64,000 nt of DNA from Macrostomum hystrix (GCA_950097015.1 CATNEN010000031.1:3226001-3290000), one strand, 5' to 3'; positions 59,001-64,000 are shown, numbered from the stretch's first letter. Program-made: numbers and translations. The notes: a model not told the origin generated them from the sequence alone.

Positions 59001-59654
59001 CTCACACTGGACTGGCACTCCATCCCTGGTACTCACACTGGACTGGCACTCCATCCCTGGTACTCACACTGGACTGGCACTCCATCCCTGGTACTCACAC
59101 TGGACTGGCACTCCATCCCTGGTACTCACACTGGACTGGCACTCCATCCCTGGTACTCACACTGGACTGGCACTCCATCCCTGGTACTCACACTGGACTG
59201 TCACTCCATCCCTGGTACTCACACTGGACTGGCACTCCATCCCTGGTCCTCACACTGGACTGGCACTCCATCCCTGGTCCTCACACTGGACTGGCACTCC
59301 ATCCCTGGTCCTCACACTGGACTGGCACTCCATCCCTGGTACTCACACTGGACTGGCACTCCATCCCTGGTACTCACACTGGACTGGCACTCCATCCCTG
59401 GTCCTCACACTGGACTGGCACTCCATCCCTGGTCCTCACACTGGACTGGCACTCTATCCCTGGTCCTCACACTGGACTGGCACTCTATCCCTGGTCCTCA
59501 CACTCAGTACGCGCACCCCGCAGGTCTGTGCTTATTCAAGATCGGCGTGGACGATGCCAGTCGCCTGAAGCAGCTGGCCGCGGTGGCCTTCTTGACACTG
59601 GGCAGTTTTATCTTCGGCGTGACCGCTACAAAGTCCATTCTGAGCCTTGTGTGA
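25928..59654 (+). CDS. slc38a7: SLC38A7-type sodium-coupled neutral amino-acid transporter (seven exons)
   Basis: Exons 25928-26027, 26394-26726, 30050-30185, 32144-32236, 33503-33820, 57988-58187 and 59524-59654 join in phase to 436 aa (human SLC38A7 is 462). The family (AAAP fold, 11 membrane segments) exports glutamine/asparagine from lysosomes. Family blocks are in order: GFIVINAALGAGLLNFPQA (TM1), RTYQE-like ATYQEAVSGLLG, AVYCFGTCITFIIIIGDQ, FNVVPTICFGYQCHVSVVPV, TYPILLFCGR, LTLLLAVLIPNIGDVISLLG, FIFIFPG-LCLF and LGSFIFGVTATKSIL. The two residue-level splices CGR-AALD and FPG-LCLF confirm that exons 5 and 6 are consecutive although 24 kb apart. Intron 5 contains a complete antisense DEG/ENaC gene. 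All six introns carry minisatellites, each with a different unit. Of the seven exons, the shortest is 93 bp. Confidence 0.94.
26095..26225. repeat. 15-bp minisatellite in SLC38A7 intron 1
   Basis: About nine units of CGCTACCCCTTGGCC with a GGCGCG variant in the last three, in the intron 26028-26393. Degraded GCTACC/CTTGCCGC copies follow to about 26310. The stop-free frames in both directions are repeat artefacts. Confidence 0.93.
26394..26726 (+). CDS. slc38a7: SLC38A7 exon 2
   Basis: Residues 34-144, TM1 to TM3, including GAGLLNFPQA, the broken-helix substrate-site segment of the fold. Acceptor CTCCCGCAG, donor CGAA|GTGAGC. Confidence 0.93.
26775..27025. repeat. 15-bp minisatellite in SLC38A7 intron 2
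   Basis: About 16 imperfect units of GGGAGAGATGAGACA (variants GACGG, GATAAG, AGGCGG). Its reverse complement matches the 16-bp unit of the intron-4 array apart from one added base. Confidence 0.9.
27030..27425. other. unique part of SLC38A7 intron 2
   Basis: AT-rich intron between two arrays. No element recognised. Confidence 0.45.
27430..29945. repeat. 59-bp hairpin-forming satellite in SLC38A7 intron 2
   Basis: About 42 units of 59 bp with very low divergence: GACCGTCAATGTTACCATGC, GATTGTGACGGTCACCGTGT, CCTGAATGATCACACCTGT. Each unit has the perfect inverted repeat TGACCGTCA ... TGACGGTCA around 17 bases, and the palindrome TGATCA. Variants alternate at CTATTG/CGATTG, CCCTG/TCCTG and ACCTGT/ACCCGT. 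One unit at about 28060 has a 1-bp deletion. A block of variants at about 28440-28720 recurs at about 29030-29500. Confidence 0.97.
30050..30185 (+). CDS. slc38a7: SLC38A7 exon 3
   Basis: Residues 145-189: loop and a membrane segment, SVSALLLILPLCFTKRIDFL-KYA, matching the family LPLSIPREIGFQKYA. Acceptor CCCCGCAG, donor CCAG|GTGTGT, phase 2. Confidence 0.9.
30295..31452. repeat. 20-bp minisatellite in SLC38A7 intron 3
   Basis: About 37 units of GTTATTACTGACACCCCACT with CATCGCACT, CACTCCACT and CGTCCCACT variants, in two parts (30290-30344 and 30765-31452) separated by a 420-bp insertion. Irregular higher-order blocks are visible (for example ATTACACTGTTATTACTGAC twice near 31145-31200). 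Confidence 0.95.
30345..30764. mobile_element. 420-bp nonautonomous TIR element (MITE) with TA target duplication
   Basis: Left end CCCGCTAAAAAATAGGGATG and right end (complement) CCCTGTAAAAAATTCGGCTG are imperfect terminal inverted repeats over about 29 bp. It is flanked by TA at 30343-30344 and 30765-30766. Removing it with one TA restores a perfect minisatellite unit (GTTATTACTGACACC). It encodes no transposase. TA duplication suggests Tc1/mariner-type mobilisation, but the ends do not identify the family. Confidence 0.8.
31453..32143. other. unique part of SLC38A7 intron 3
   Basis: Mixed-composition intron sequence. No exon, SINE or array recognised. It ends at the exon-4 acceptor TTTCAG. 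Confidence 0.45.
32144..32236 (+). CDS. slc38a7: SLC38A7 exon 4
   Basis: Residues 190-220: one membrane segment, AAGVLGVLYMCVMVVVKYFI, matching the family SVVGTWYVTAIIIIKYI. Flanked by TTTCAG and CTAG|GTGAGT, entering and leaving in phase 2. Confidence 0.9.
32290..33385. repeat. 16-bp minisatellite in SLC38A7 intron 4
   Basis: About 68 units of CATCTCTCCCATGCCT with GTGTCT, TTTCCCAGAC and TTTGGTGT variants. Composite blocks of about 8-10 units recur (for example 32395-32510, 32570-32700 and 32820-32960). The long stop-free frames (LISPMPHLSHASS and similar) are repeat translations, not proteins. The intron is 32237-33502. Confidence 0.95.
33503..33820 (+). CDS. slc38a7: SLC38A7 exon 5
   Basis: Residues 221-326: SIIDVFNVVPTICFGYQCHV, then membrane segments FAMLVCFLAYSATAVFGYWS and LVGICLLAFKICTTYPILLF, ending CGR. 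Acceptor GGCCAG, donor GCAG|GTGCGA, phase 2. Confidence 0.94.
33905..34432. repeat. 17-bp minisatellite at the 5' end of SLC38A7 intron 5
   Basis: About 31 units of TCTTCAGGGAGTCAGGG with GACTCCGGG and GTCCTGG variants. Blocks such as GACTCAAGGTCTTAAGGGAA followed by TCCTGATCTTCAGG occur twice (34058-34090 and 34226-34260), showing block duplication. Confidence 0.94.
34433..35170. other. unique intron sequence
   Basis: No exon or known element identified. It separates the 17-bp and 38-bp arrays in SLC38A7 intron 5. Confidence 0.45.
35171..38050. repeat. 38-bp minisatellite with nested 0.8-kb higher-order duplication
   Basis: About 60 units of 38 bp: GGTTGGATTAGCAATCCACT, CTAATCCTGTTCAGATAG. 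The core TGGATT-AGC-AATCCA is a perfect inverted repeat with a 3-base loop. The array is interrupted at 36489 and 37275 by a segment of about 200 bp that also stands at its left border (35171-35373). The two internal copies share base differences from the border copy and lie 786 bp apart, so a block of flank plus array has been tandemly duplicated. Confidence 0.95.
38051..38700. other. unique intron sequence
   Basis: Moderate-GC intron sequence between the 38-bp and 20-bp arrays. No exon or element recognised on either strand. Confidence 0.4.
38730..39716. repeat. 20-bp minisatellite (CATTTCTGACATCCCACTGC)
   Basis: About 50 units, divergent at the left edge (CATTCCTGACATCCGAATTG) and homogeneous at the right. 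Block duplications are clear: 39050-39125 with 39150-39225, and 39340-39480 with 39500-39660. The unit resembles the intron-3 unit, sharing CTGACAYCCCACTG in the same orientation. Confidence 0.94.
39717..40255. other. unique intron sequence
   Basis: No element recognised. Short open frames here match no known family. Confidence 0.4.
40256..41965. repeat. 23-bp minisatellite
   Basis: About 74 highly homogeneous units of ATGGTAATGTTAGGTGTGGG plus TGG, with GTTAGG/ATTAGG/GCTAGG and TGGG/CGGG variants. The variant string at about 40320-40600 recurs at about 41105-41400, indicating an 0.8-kb block duplication. Confidence 0.97.
42326..42654 (-). CDS. DEG/ENaC exon 3 (selectivity filter, TM2 and C-terminal tail)
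   Basis: Acceptor ACCCGCAG, then VLGLWIGFSIVTLFEFAEFF and the cytosolic tail KLPRTQRNPLRIPKILSYRR, ending at a stop at 42326. Only about 110 residues, separated from exon 2 by 8.6 kb of mostly tandem repeat. Confidence 0.93.
42326..54119 (-). CDS. DEG/ENaC-family sodium channel subunit, nested antisense in SLC38A7 intron 5
   Basis: Exons 54119-53427, 52369-51280 and 42654-42326 join in phase to 703 aa. The start ATG has an in-frame TAA 18 bases upstream. DEG/ENaC subunits form trimeric, amiloride-sensitive sodium channels gated by peptides, protons or mechanical force. Visible features: a Gly-rich cytosolic N terminus; the gating HG motif (TTAHGF, His80-Gly81); TM1 about 91-112; the post-TM1 FPDLTFCD; VFYHRLYTNCFTF; a Cys-rich extracellular domain with CGCTLEGH and CFDSCNYNKYEYSLSQCPWP; pre-TM2 ELVNLCSDLGG-VLGLW; selectivity filter G602-F603-S604; then TM2 TLFEFAEFFIICASYYW and a 70-aa tail. 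TM2 lies in the third exon, 8.6 kb from exon 2; the phase-1 join SDLGG-VLGLWIGFS proves the link. Subtype (ASIC-like, FMRFamide-gated or other) cannot be set by eye. Confidence 0.94.
42715..43105. repeat. AGATCCCCAATCCC minisatellite in DEG/ENaC intron 2
   Basis: About 27 units of mostly 14 bp (CAGATCCCCAATCC) with AAATC, TAATC and AATTCC variants. It starts about 50 bp from exon 3 of the channel. Reverse-strand stop-free frames (GIWDWGSGIGDLG) are repeat translations. Confidence 0.93.
43110..43690. other. unique intron sequence
   Basis: No exon or element recognised. It is shared by SLC38A7 intron 5 and DEG/ENaC intron 2. Confidence 0.4.
43692..45338. repeat. about 50-57-bp minisatellite with CTAGAC/GTCTAG palindrome
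   Basis: About 30 units built from AGATCTCCAATCTCTTTCTA, GACTGTCTGTCTAGTCATCT and ACTCTCTCAACCC. The core CTAGAC-TGTCT-GTCTAG is an inverted repeat; a shorter form, CTAGAC-T-GTCTAG, lacks four bases. The variants CCCAGCC, CTCCAAT and CTCCTAT alternate in blocks. The CCCAGATCCCCA-type segment resembles the neighbouring 14-bp array. Confidence 0.95.
45339..46590. other. intron sequence with a SINE fragment
   Basis: Apart from the SINE fragment at 45820-45950, no element or exon was recognised. Short open frames on both strands match nothing familiar. Confidence 0.4.
45820..45950 (-). mobile_element. SINE family 2-related, internally deleted copy
   Basis: On the minus strand: TTGTAGCCCATTGGCGAGAG, GGACTTCTGAAC, a B box GTAGTTCGAATCGCAG, then a jump to CAGTCCATGGACTGAAAAGC. 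The tRNA-like head resembles tRNA-Arg(TCT) more than the heads of copies 1 and 2. The central AAATGGGTACCAGC domain is missing. Confidence 0.7.
46593..47714. repeat. 37-bp minisatellite (GGATTGCTAGTCTAGCTC)
   Basis: About 30 nearly identical units: ATTGCTAGTCTAGCTCATTA, ATTAGGGGATGGAATGG. Two units lack GAATG; rare variants are GTATTG and GATCG. Very low divergence suggests recent homogenisation. The core shares TGGATTGCTAGTCTA with the complement of the array at 49830-50240. Confidence 0.97.
47715..49829. other. unique intron sequence with a family E repeat
   Basis: AT-rich. The segment 48890-48970 matches 17250-17330. CCATAGACA-type motifs recur at 48855, 48910 and 49005. No exon recognised. 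Confidence 0.45.
48890..48970 (+). repeat. dispersed repeat family E, copy 2
   Basis: AAACTGCCCATAACTTTGAG-CCATAGACATT, then TTATTGCTGCA and GCCTGCACGC; matches 17250-17330. CCATAGACA or its complement flanks the segment (about 48855 and 49005), which may mark element ends. Confidence 0.65.
49830..50240. repeat. 37-bp minisatellite (TAGACTAGCAATCCATTTCA)
   Basis: About 11 units of GATAGACTAGCAATCCATTT, CACCCCATCATTGATGG. The same 37-bp period as the array at 46593-47714, with a shared core in inverted orientation. Confidence 0.95.
50241..51279. other. unique intron sequence next to DEG/ENaC exon 2
   Basis: Contains a GAGAGAGAGAGAGAGAGA microsatellite at about 50594. The rest is unassigned; it is the exon-2 end of DEG/ENaC intron 2. 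Confidence 0.4.
51280..52369 (-). CDS. DEG/ENaC exon 2 (extracellular domain)
   Basis: Acceptor TGGACAG, then VFYHRLYTNCFTFKPRV; ends GGA G|GTGAGC, phase 1. It encodes residues 232-595 in one 1,090-bp exon, covering the finger, thumb and palm regions and most of the conserved cysteines. Confidence 0.94.
52375..52572. repeat. 12-bp minisatellite in DEG/ENaC intron 1
   Basis: About 16 units of GGATTGTCGGGT with GGAT and AGGT endings, directly adjoining the exon-2 acceptor (the array begins within about 6 bp of it). All three frames stay open, so the frame running from exon 2 back into the array is misleading. Confidence 0.93.
52573..53030. other. unique part of DEG/ENaC intron 1
   Basis: No element or exon recognised. 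Confidence 0.4.
53035..53395 (+). mobile_element. SINE family 1 (tRNA-derived), copy 4, near full length
   Basis: GGGTGAGTGACAGAGCGGTC-TAACG resembles the tRNA-Leu/Ser A-box region. It is followed by TGCCTCTCGCGCCAAGG, B-box-like GCTCGATTCCGCG, GGCGCAGCTGCGGAGAGAAG, GAGAGTGTACACTGCCTGAC, GGTATCTGTGTGCGTGTGTG and a TTATTATTATTA tail. It ends about 30 bp from the exon-1 donor of the DEG/ENaC gene. Confidence 0.92.
53427..54119 (-). CDS. DEG/ENaC exon 1 (N terminus and TM1)
   Basis: Residues 1-231 from ATG at 54119; the upstream in-frame TAA supports this start. Ends HHDFQ at donor CAG|GTGCTT, phase 0. Includes the HG gating motif, TM1 (WVRMLWVGIVLAASLGAIVH) and FPDLTFC. Confidence 0.93.
54120..55140. 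other. upstream region of the DEG/ENaC gene
   Basis: Presumed promoter and 5' UTR of the nested gene, still inside SLC38A7 intron 5. No TATA box or known element stands out, and the short open frames resemble nothing. Confidence 0.35.
55150..55650. repeat. 28-bp minisatellite (CCCTGTTTCCACATTCCATA)
   Basis: About 18 units of CACATTCCATATCCCTGACC plus CCTGTTTC, with GACCCC/GAGCCC and CCATAT/CCATTT variants. The CCATTT form is confined to the first five units. A unit of 28 bp without stops leaves all three minus frames open; these are not genes. Confidence 0.95.
55651..56740. other. unique intron sequence
   Basis: AT-rich. A segment near 55730-55780 (AAAAAGTTCCTAAAAGGGCT-CGTAACGT, GATATGATAA) is repeated at 55850-55895 (AAAAAGTTTCTAAAAATAGC-TTGTAACGTG, GATATGATAA), a local duplication. 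No exon recognised. Confidence 0.5.
56745..57860. repeat. 15-bp minisatellite before SLC38A7 exon 6
   Basis: About 73 units of GAATCCCACTTCACT with TTCCCT, TTCTCT, CTCTCACT and GCAATCGCACT variants. Composite blocks of 10-15 units recur (for example 57040-57100 and 57450-57510). It ends about 120 bp before the exon-6 acceptor. Confidence 0.96.
57988..58187 (+). CDS. slc38a7: SLC38A7 exon 6
   Basis: Residues 327-393: AALDSVALPLLRLSPERICR, ICVTVVWFGLTLLLAVLIPN and IGDVISLLGSLAAVFIFIFP. Acceptor TCGCCGCAG, donor CCAG|GTGAAG, phase 1. It matches the family blocks WFLLTLLLALFIPDIG and FIFVFPG. Confidence 0.95.
58555..59510. repeat. 31-bp minisatellite in SLC38A7 intron 6
   Basis: About 31 units of CACTGGACTGGCACTCCATC plus CCTGGTCCTCA, with a GTCCTC/GTACTC dimorphism arranged in runs. 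One stop-free frame runs through the array, across the acceptor and in frame into exon 7. The intron is 58188-59523. Confidence 0.96.
59524..59654 (+). CDS. slc38a7: SLC38A7 exon 7 (last membrane segment)
   Basis: Residues 394-436: G-LCLFKIGVDDASRLK, then TM11 AAVAFLTLGSFIFGVTATKS-ILSLV and TGA. Acceptor CCCCGCAG. Confidence 0.95.
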
Positions 59655-60775
59655 CATTTCGTGTCCTTTGCTGGCCTTTTACGGAACTGAAGTTTTTCCA
59701 GATCGACAATCGGTTCTACTTATATCGTTTCTATCGGCTAAAATTGTCACTGTTGTGTTTGATAGCATCTCGGCAGGCGTTGCTTAATGTCAGAATCTAA
59801 ATGCCAAACTTTCCTATGTTTTATTTTATCTGTTATCAAGGGTCATTTAATTCCTTAATTTTTATCGCCTCTGCAGTTCTGTGATTAGATTTTTCTCCGG
59901 CGAATTCGTGTTGACTGACCTTGACATTGACCTTGACCTTGAAATCGCTTATACAATTTTTATCGATCTCGGGTTTTGCAGTCCCGAAGTTTACAGCGCG
60001 ATCACGCGAAGCTTAAAGTGCGGTCTCCAAGAACCGGGGCGCATTTTTAAAAGCGTCAAAGCCAATTTGCCCGAGTAGTCGGCGCGAGTAACTATACCAG
60101 CGTTTCTAAACTTTAACGCCTCGTCATCTAATCACAATTCGCACAGAATCAGGTCGCCTCAGTTTCTAAGAAAGCAGAACCCATTTAAAACGGCTCGCAT
60201 GCTCTCACTGATTGATGAACTGATCGTATTCTGCCTGTTTATACAGCGGCTGATCCGGAAATGTCGTGCTTATAATTTCAGTTCTCATTGTACCTAATTT
60301 TCGGTGTCGAGATTCTTGTTTCCGTTAATAAGCCTTTCCGGATCAGCCGCGTACTGGAGTTGTTGGTTAATTCTCAATAGCAGTATAATCTGTAGGCTTC
60401 AAGTATTCAACAACAGTTCTCGCCATTTGCGTTTTTTAACAAATTTGTATGAATCTTACGATTGGCATTTTTTCCTGTAAATTTTATTGATCAATTTTTC
60501 AGTTTTTTTAAATTCAGTGATGATTGTTTAAATAAATTGTCCTTGTTTATCTGCGATGTGGCTAGCGTGACATAACTGACAGCAGCATCAGACTGTCTCA
60601 TTCTCAGCATGCATGATTGAGAGCAGGTATTAGGTCACTAAGACTTATGATTGATCCCATTCTTTTCTTGCTTAGATATTTTTAGTTATCTATTGACCTT
60701 TAACAGTAGAAAGACGGCGCCATTTAGGTATTTCAAATACCCACTCCCTACTTCACGATAGTTTCTTTGCTTCAT
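59655..60775. other. 3' flank of SLC38A7 and intergenic DNA
   Basis: AT-rich. It contains a GACCTTGACATTGACCTTGA motif run at about 59918-59940. The strings GGCTGATCCGG (about 60247) and CCGGATCAGCC (about 60338) are inverted repeats about 90 bp apart. No gene recognised. Confidence 0.45.
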
Positions 60776-60779
60776 TTTA

Positions 60780-60925
60780 AGGCGTTGAATATCTGGACGA
60801 TGCCGATGTTTTGTGATTCTGGAAGTTGTTTCATCGGATAGAGCGGAAAATTTGAGCCCGTTTTCTGGATTTTCATGGCAGTCGGTTCAATATTTTGGGA
60901 GATACAGAAACGGGAGGAGGCTAGC
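60780..60925 (-). repeat. dispersed repeat family D, copy 4
   Basis: On the minus strand: GAACCGACTGCCATGAAAAT-CCAGAAAAC, TTTTCCGCTCTATCCGATGA, CATCGGCATCGTCCAGATAT, TCAACG. It aligns block by block with 18250-18385. Confidence 0.78.
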
Positions 60926-61399
60926 AGGCTAGCACTAGCTGATCTGGCTGAGTTTGCTCTGCCGCTCCCATTGTTGACGATGGAATTATGGGAATTACAG
61001 TCATCCAGAGTGAGCTCAGGCTACTCAGCCACTCAGAGCGAGAGTTGAAAACACTTTACATGCGCGTGCGAGTCTCACAATGCATTGGCGGCTAGCGGCG
61101 AGAAATTATCCATTTCAGGCTGGTCGAAAATTTGCAACTGAAAATTCCCAATAAAAAGAGATAAAATATTCGGGCTAGGACCCACTCGAATCCCAAGGTG
61201 AGAATTAGAGAGTAGCTGTGCTCGAATCCCATTAAAGTGGAGATTTTAGAGTAAGTGTACTCAAAAATTGTGTACTCACACTCACACACTCAGATGTACT
61301 CACACCTTCTCAAGAGTGGATTCGAGAGAAGGTACAAGGGATTAACTCCCGAAGTGGAGATTGGAAAGGTGAAACTCAAATCCCAAAGTAAGGATTCGA

Positions 61400-62870
61400 A
61401 AAAGTATATCGGGGATTCACTCAAATCCCAGTGATGATCGGAAAGTACGAGTAGGTGTGGGGAATTCATTGAAATCCCAGAGTGGGGATTGGAAAGGTGT
61501 GGGATTAACTCAAATCCGAGTGGGGATCGAAAAGTTGGTTTGGGGGATTAACTCAAATCCGAGTGGGGATCGAAAAGTTGGTTTGGGGGATTAACTCAAA
61601 TCCCAGAGGGGATCGAAAAGTAGGTGTGGGATTAACTCAAATCCCAGTGGGGATTAAAAAGTAGGTGTGGGGGATTAACTCAAATCCCAGTGGGGATCGG
61701 AAAGTAGGTGTGGGGGATTAACTCAAATCCCAGTGGGGATCGAAAAGTAGGTGTGGGGGATTAACTCAAATCCCAGTGGGGATCGGAAAGTAGGTGTGGG
61801 GGATTAACTCAAATCCCAGTGGGGATCGGAAAGTAGGTGTGGGGGATTAACTAAAATCCCAGTGGGGATCGGAAAGTAGGTGTGGGGGATTAACTCAAAT
61901 CCCAGTGGGGATCGGAAAGTAGGTGTGGGGGATTAACTAAAATCCCAGTGGGGATCGGAAAGTAGGTGTGGGGGTTAACTCAAATCCCAGTGGGGATTGG
62001 AAATTAGGTGTGGGGGATTAACTCAAATCCCAGTGGGGATCGGAAAGTAGGTGTGGGGGTTAACTCAAATCCCAGTGGGGATTGGAAATTAGGTGTGGGG
62101 GATTAACTCAAATCCCAGAGGGGATCGAAAAGTAGGTGTGGGATTAACTCAAATCCCAGTGGGGATTAAAAAGTAGGTGTGGGGGATTAACTCAAATCCC
62201 AGTGGGGATCGGAAAGTAGGTGTGGGGGATTAACTAAAATCCCAGTGGGGATCGGAAAGTAGGTGTGGGGGATTAACTCAAATCCCAGTGGGGATCGGAA
62301 AGTAGGTGTGGGGGATTAACTCAAATCCCAGTGGGGATTGGAAATTAGGTGTGGGGGATTAACTCAAATCCCAGTGGGGATCGGAAAGTAGGTGTGGGGG
62401 ATTAACTCAAATCCCAGTGGGGATTGGAAATTAGGTGTGGGGGATTAACTCAAATCCCAGTGGGAATCGGAAAGTAGGTGTGGGGGATTAACTAAAATCC
62501 CAGTGGGGATCGGAAAGTAGGTGTGGGGGATTAACTCAAATCCCAGTGGGGATCGGAAAGTAGGTGTGGGGGATTAACTAAAATCCCAGTGGGGATCGGA
62601 AAGTAGGTGTGGGGGTTAACTCAAATCCCAGTGGGGATTGGAAATTAGGTGTGGGGGATTAACTCAAATCCCAGTGGGGATCGGAAAGTAGGTGTGGGGG
62701 TTAACTCAAATCCCAGTGGGGATTGGAAATTAGGTGTGGGGGATTAACTCAAATCCCAGTGGGGATCGGAAAGTAGGTGTGGGGGTTAACTCAAATCCCT
62801 GTGGGGATTGGAAAGTAGGTGTGGGGGTTAACTCAAATCCCAGTGGGGATTGGAAATTATGTTTGGGGGG
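61400..62870. repeat. 43-bp minisatellite
   Basis: About 34 units of GGATTAACTCAAATCCCAGT, GGGGATCGGAAAGTAGGTGT, GGG. The left part is degenerate (from about 61190, with AATCCCA every 30-50 bp) and the right is homogeneous. GGATT-AACTCA-AATCC is a stem-forming inverted repeat. Units with ATTGGAAATTAGG and AAAATCCC variants repeat in fixed order, showing block duplications (for example 61600-61670 with 62105-62170). Confidence 0.95.
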
Positions 62871-62879
62871 GAATTCACT

Positions 62880-63825
62880 CAAATCCTAAAGTGAGTATTA
62901 TGGTGTTAGGATTAAATTTCTGGGGTGAGGATTAGTGACAAGGTGTGCGTCAATATCACTTCAAATGGAATCGGGAGGCCAGTAGTAGATGCACAAAAGC
63001 GAGCAGCCAGCATTATACAAACCGGCTTTCTTTCTGCCAGGAAGTGCGAACCAGTGAAACAAGTTGAAGCGGAAACCCGGCCGAGCGTATCAAAGTTTCA
63101 CACAGAGATGGAAAACTACTGAATGTACGGCATCACTAACTAGCCGGGTATTTGACTTGATGCATGACAAGCGGCATGGGCTCAGCGGAGCTGCCTATAC
63201 GGGGCATCGATCCAGCACCGAGTCCTATTTGAGCTCATTTTTCTTCTCCCTAAAAAATCGAGCCGCTGTCGATGGGTGTTGCGATTTCTGCTGGGTTGGG
63301 TTCGCAGTTTGGTTTGCTCCAAGTCAACAACACCATGGAAAATTTTGCACCCACCCGACCGGCGCCAGCGAAGCCCGCAGTTTCCGGTGGCCCGGCGCTG
63401 GGCTTAATTAATTGGCTGAAATAATAAGCCTGAGCTGCTACTGCTGCCGCTGCCGCTGCTAGTTCAACTTGTCCGCACTCTGGGCAAACTGCCATTGAGC
63501 TCTGTGAGCGCATTGCAGTTAGGGGCGGGCAACTGGCGCATTGTTGGAAGTTTAGATAAGAGATCGTCCGAGCTGCGATCCCATTTGGATAATGACTGTT
63601 AAAGCAATTAGCAGACGGATTGTTGCGCTTCTCATTTTCATTTGTCAAATTAGACGCGTGAGTTGGAGCTCAATTTGATCCGATTAAACATTCTGGGCGA
63701 CTCACTTCCCACACTATTCTGTTATCCTAGAAGTCGATTTCGATAAACCGATTTTTCGGTTTGTGAAACAAACATGGCATGTGAATAGAGAGAAACTTCA
63801 GGTCAATTGTGGCCAGTTACCGCTG
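62880..63825. other. unassigned DNA near the window end
   Basis: No splice-bounded exon of a recognisable family. Open frames of up to 130 codons on both strands have no familiar motifs. Confidence 0.4.
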
Positions 63826-63827
63826 GA

Positions 63828-63960
63828 AAAGGTAGGGAGCGGGCTGTGAAGGGAAGAATGGTAGGGAGCGGGCTGTGCAGGGAAATAAAGGAAGGGAGCG
63901 GACTGTGAAGGGAAGAAAGATAGGGAGTGGGATGAGAAGGGAAACAAAGGAACGGAGAAA
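63828..63960. repeat. about 29-30-bp short array
   Basis: Four imperfect units of GTAGGGAGCGGGCTGTGAAG plus GGAAGAAAG, decaying to the right. Confidence 0.75.
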
Positions 63961-64000
63961 GTTATTTTCGGATTCTGACGAAGGTCAAAACAAAAGCTGT

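Noticed and set aside
62925-63122. 65-codon plus-strand frame after the 43-bp array
   Set aside because: No family resemblance, and it starts inside degraded repeat sequence.
63064-63648. Open frames near the window end, considered as an exon of a further gene
   Set aside because: No conserved motif, overlapping frames on both strands, and no convincing paired splice sites.

Overview
This is a window of a nuclear animal genome. Every recognisable gene is split by GT-AG introns. Exons are GC-rich, introns and spacers are AT-rich, and stop codons follow the standard code. The protein families (SLC35B4, RasGEF1, mitochondrial amidoxime-reducing component, ZNRF1/2, SLC38A7, DEG/ENaC) are metazoan. 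The amount of minisatellite DNA, the tRNA-derived SINEs and the GC-rich exons would fit a lophotrochozoan such as a free-living flatworm, but nothing here fixes the species.

Layout: 597-2187 (+) is the 3' part of a gene with an RDHSYG-type uncharacterised domain. 8177-4969 (-) is a complete SLC35B4-type UDP-sugar transporter. 11997-9865 (-) is a RasGEF1-type exchange factor lacking its first exon(s). 15222-16603 (+) is a complete MOSC-domain mARC protein. 22454-20827 (-) is a complete ZNRF1/2-type E3 ligase. 25928-59654 (+) is a complete seven-exon SLC38A7-type amino-acid transporter. Its 24-kb fifth intron contains, on the opposite strand, a complete three-exon DEG/ENaC channel gene (54119-42326). 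After 59654 no gene was recognised.

About 40% of the window (roughly 25 kb by my estimate) is tandem repeat with units of 12-59 bp, in about 27 arrays. Nearly every intron carries its own array: all six SLC38A7 introns, both SLC35B4 introns, both DEG/ENaC introns, the larger ZNRF intron and the last intron of the first gene. Several arrays share core motifs with other arrays, some in inverted orientation, and many units contain a short palindrome. Between genes lie two tRNA-derived SINE families, a third element sharing a central domain with one of them, a four-copy dispersed repeat, a 420-bp TIR element inserted into a minisatellite unit, and several strong hairpins.

The genes do not form a pathway. 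Their products act in Golgi/ER sugar transport, Ras/Rap signalling, N-reduction at the mitochondrial outer membrane, ubiquitin ligation, lysosomal amino-acid export and sodium-channel signalling. The most notable features are the private array in almost every intron, the antisense nested gene, and the array relationships that suggest seeding from shared short motifs.
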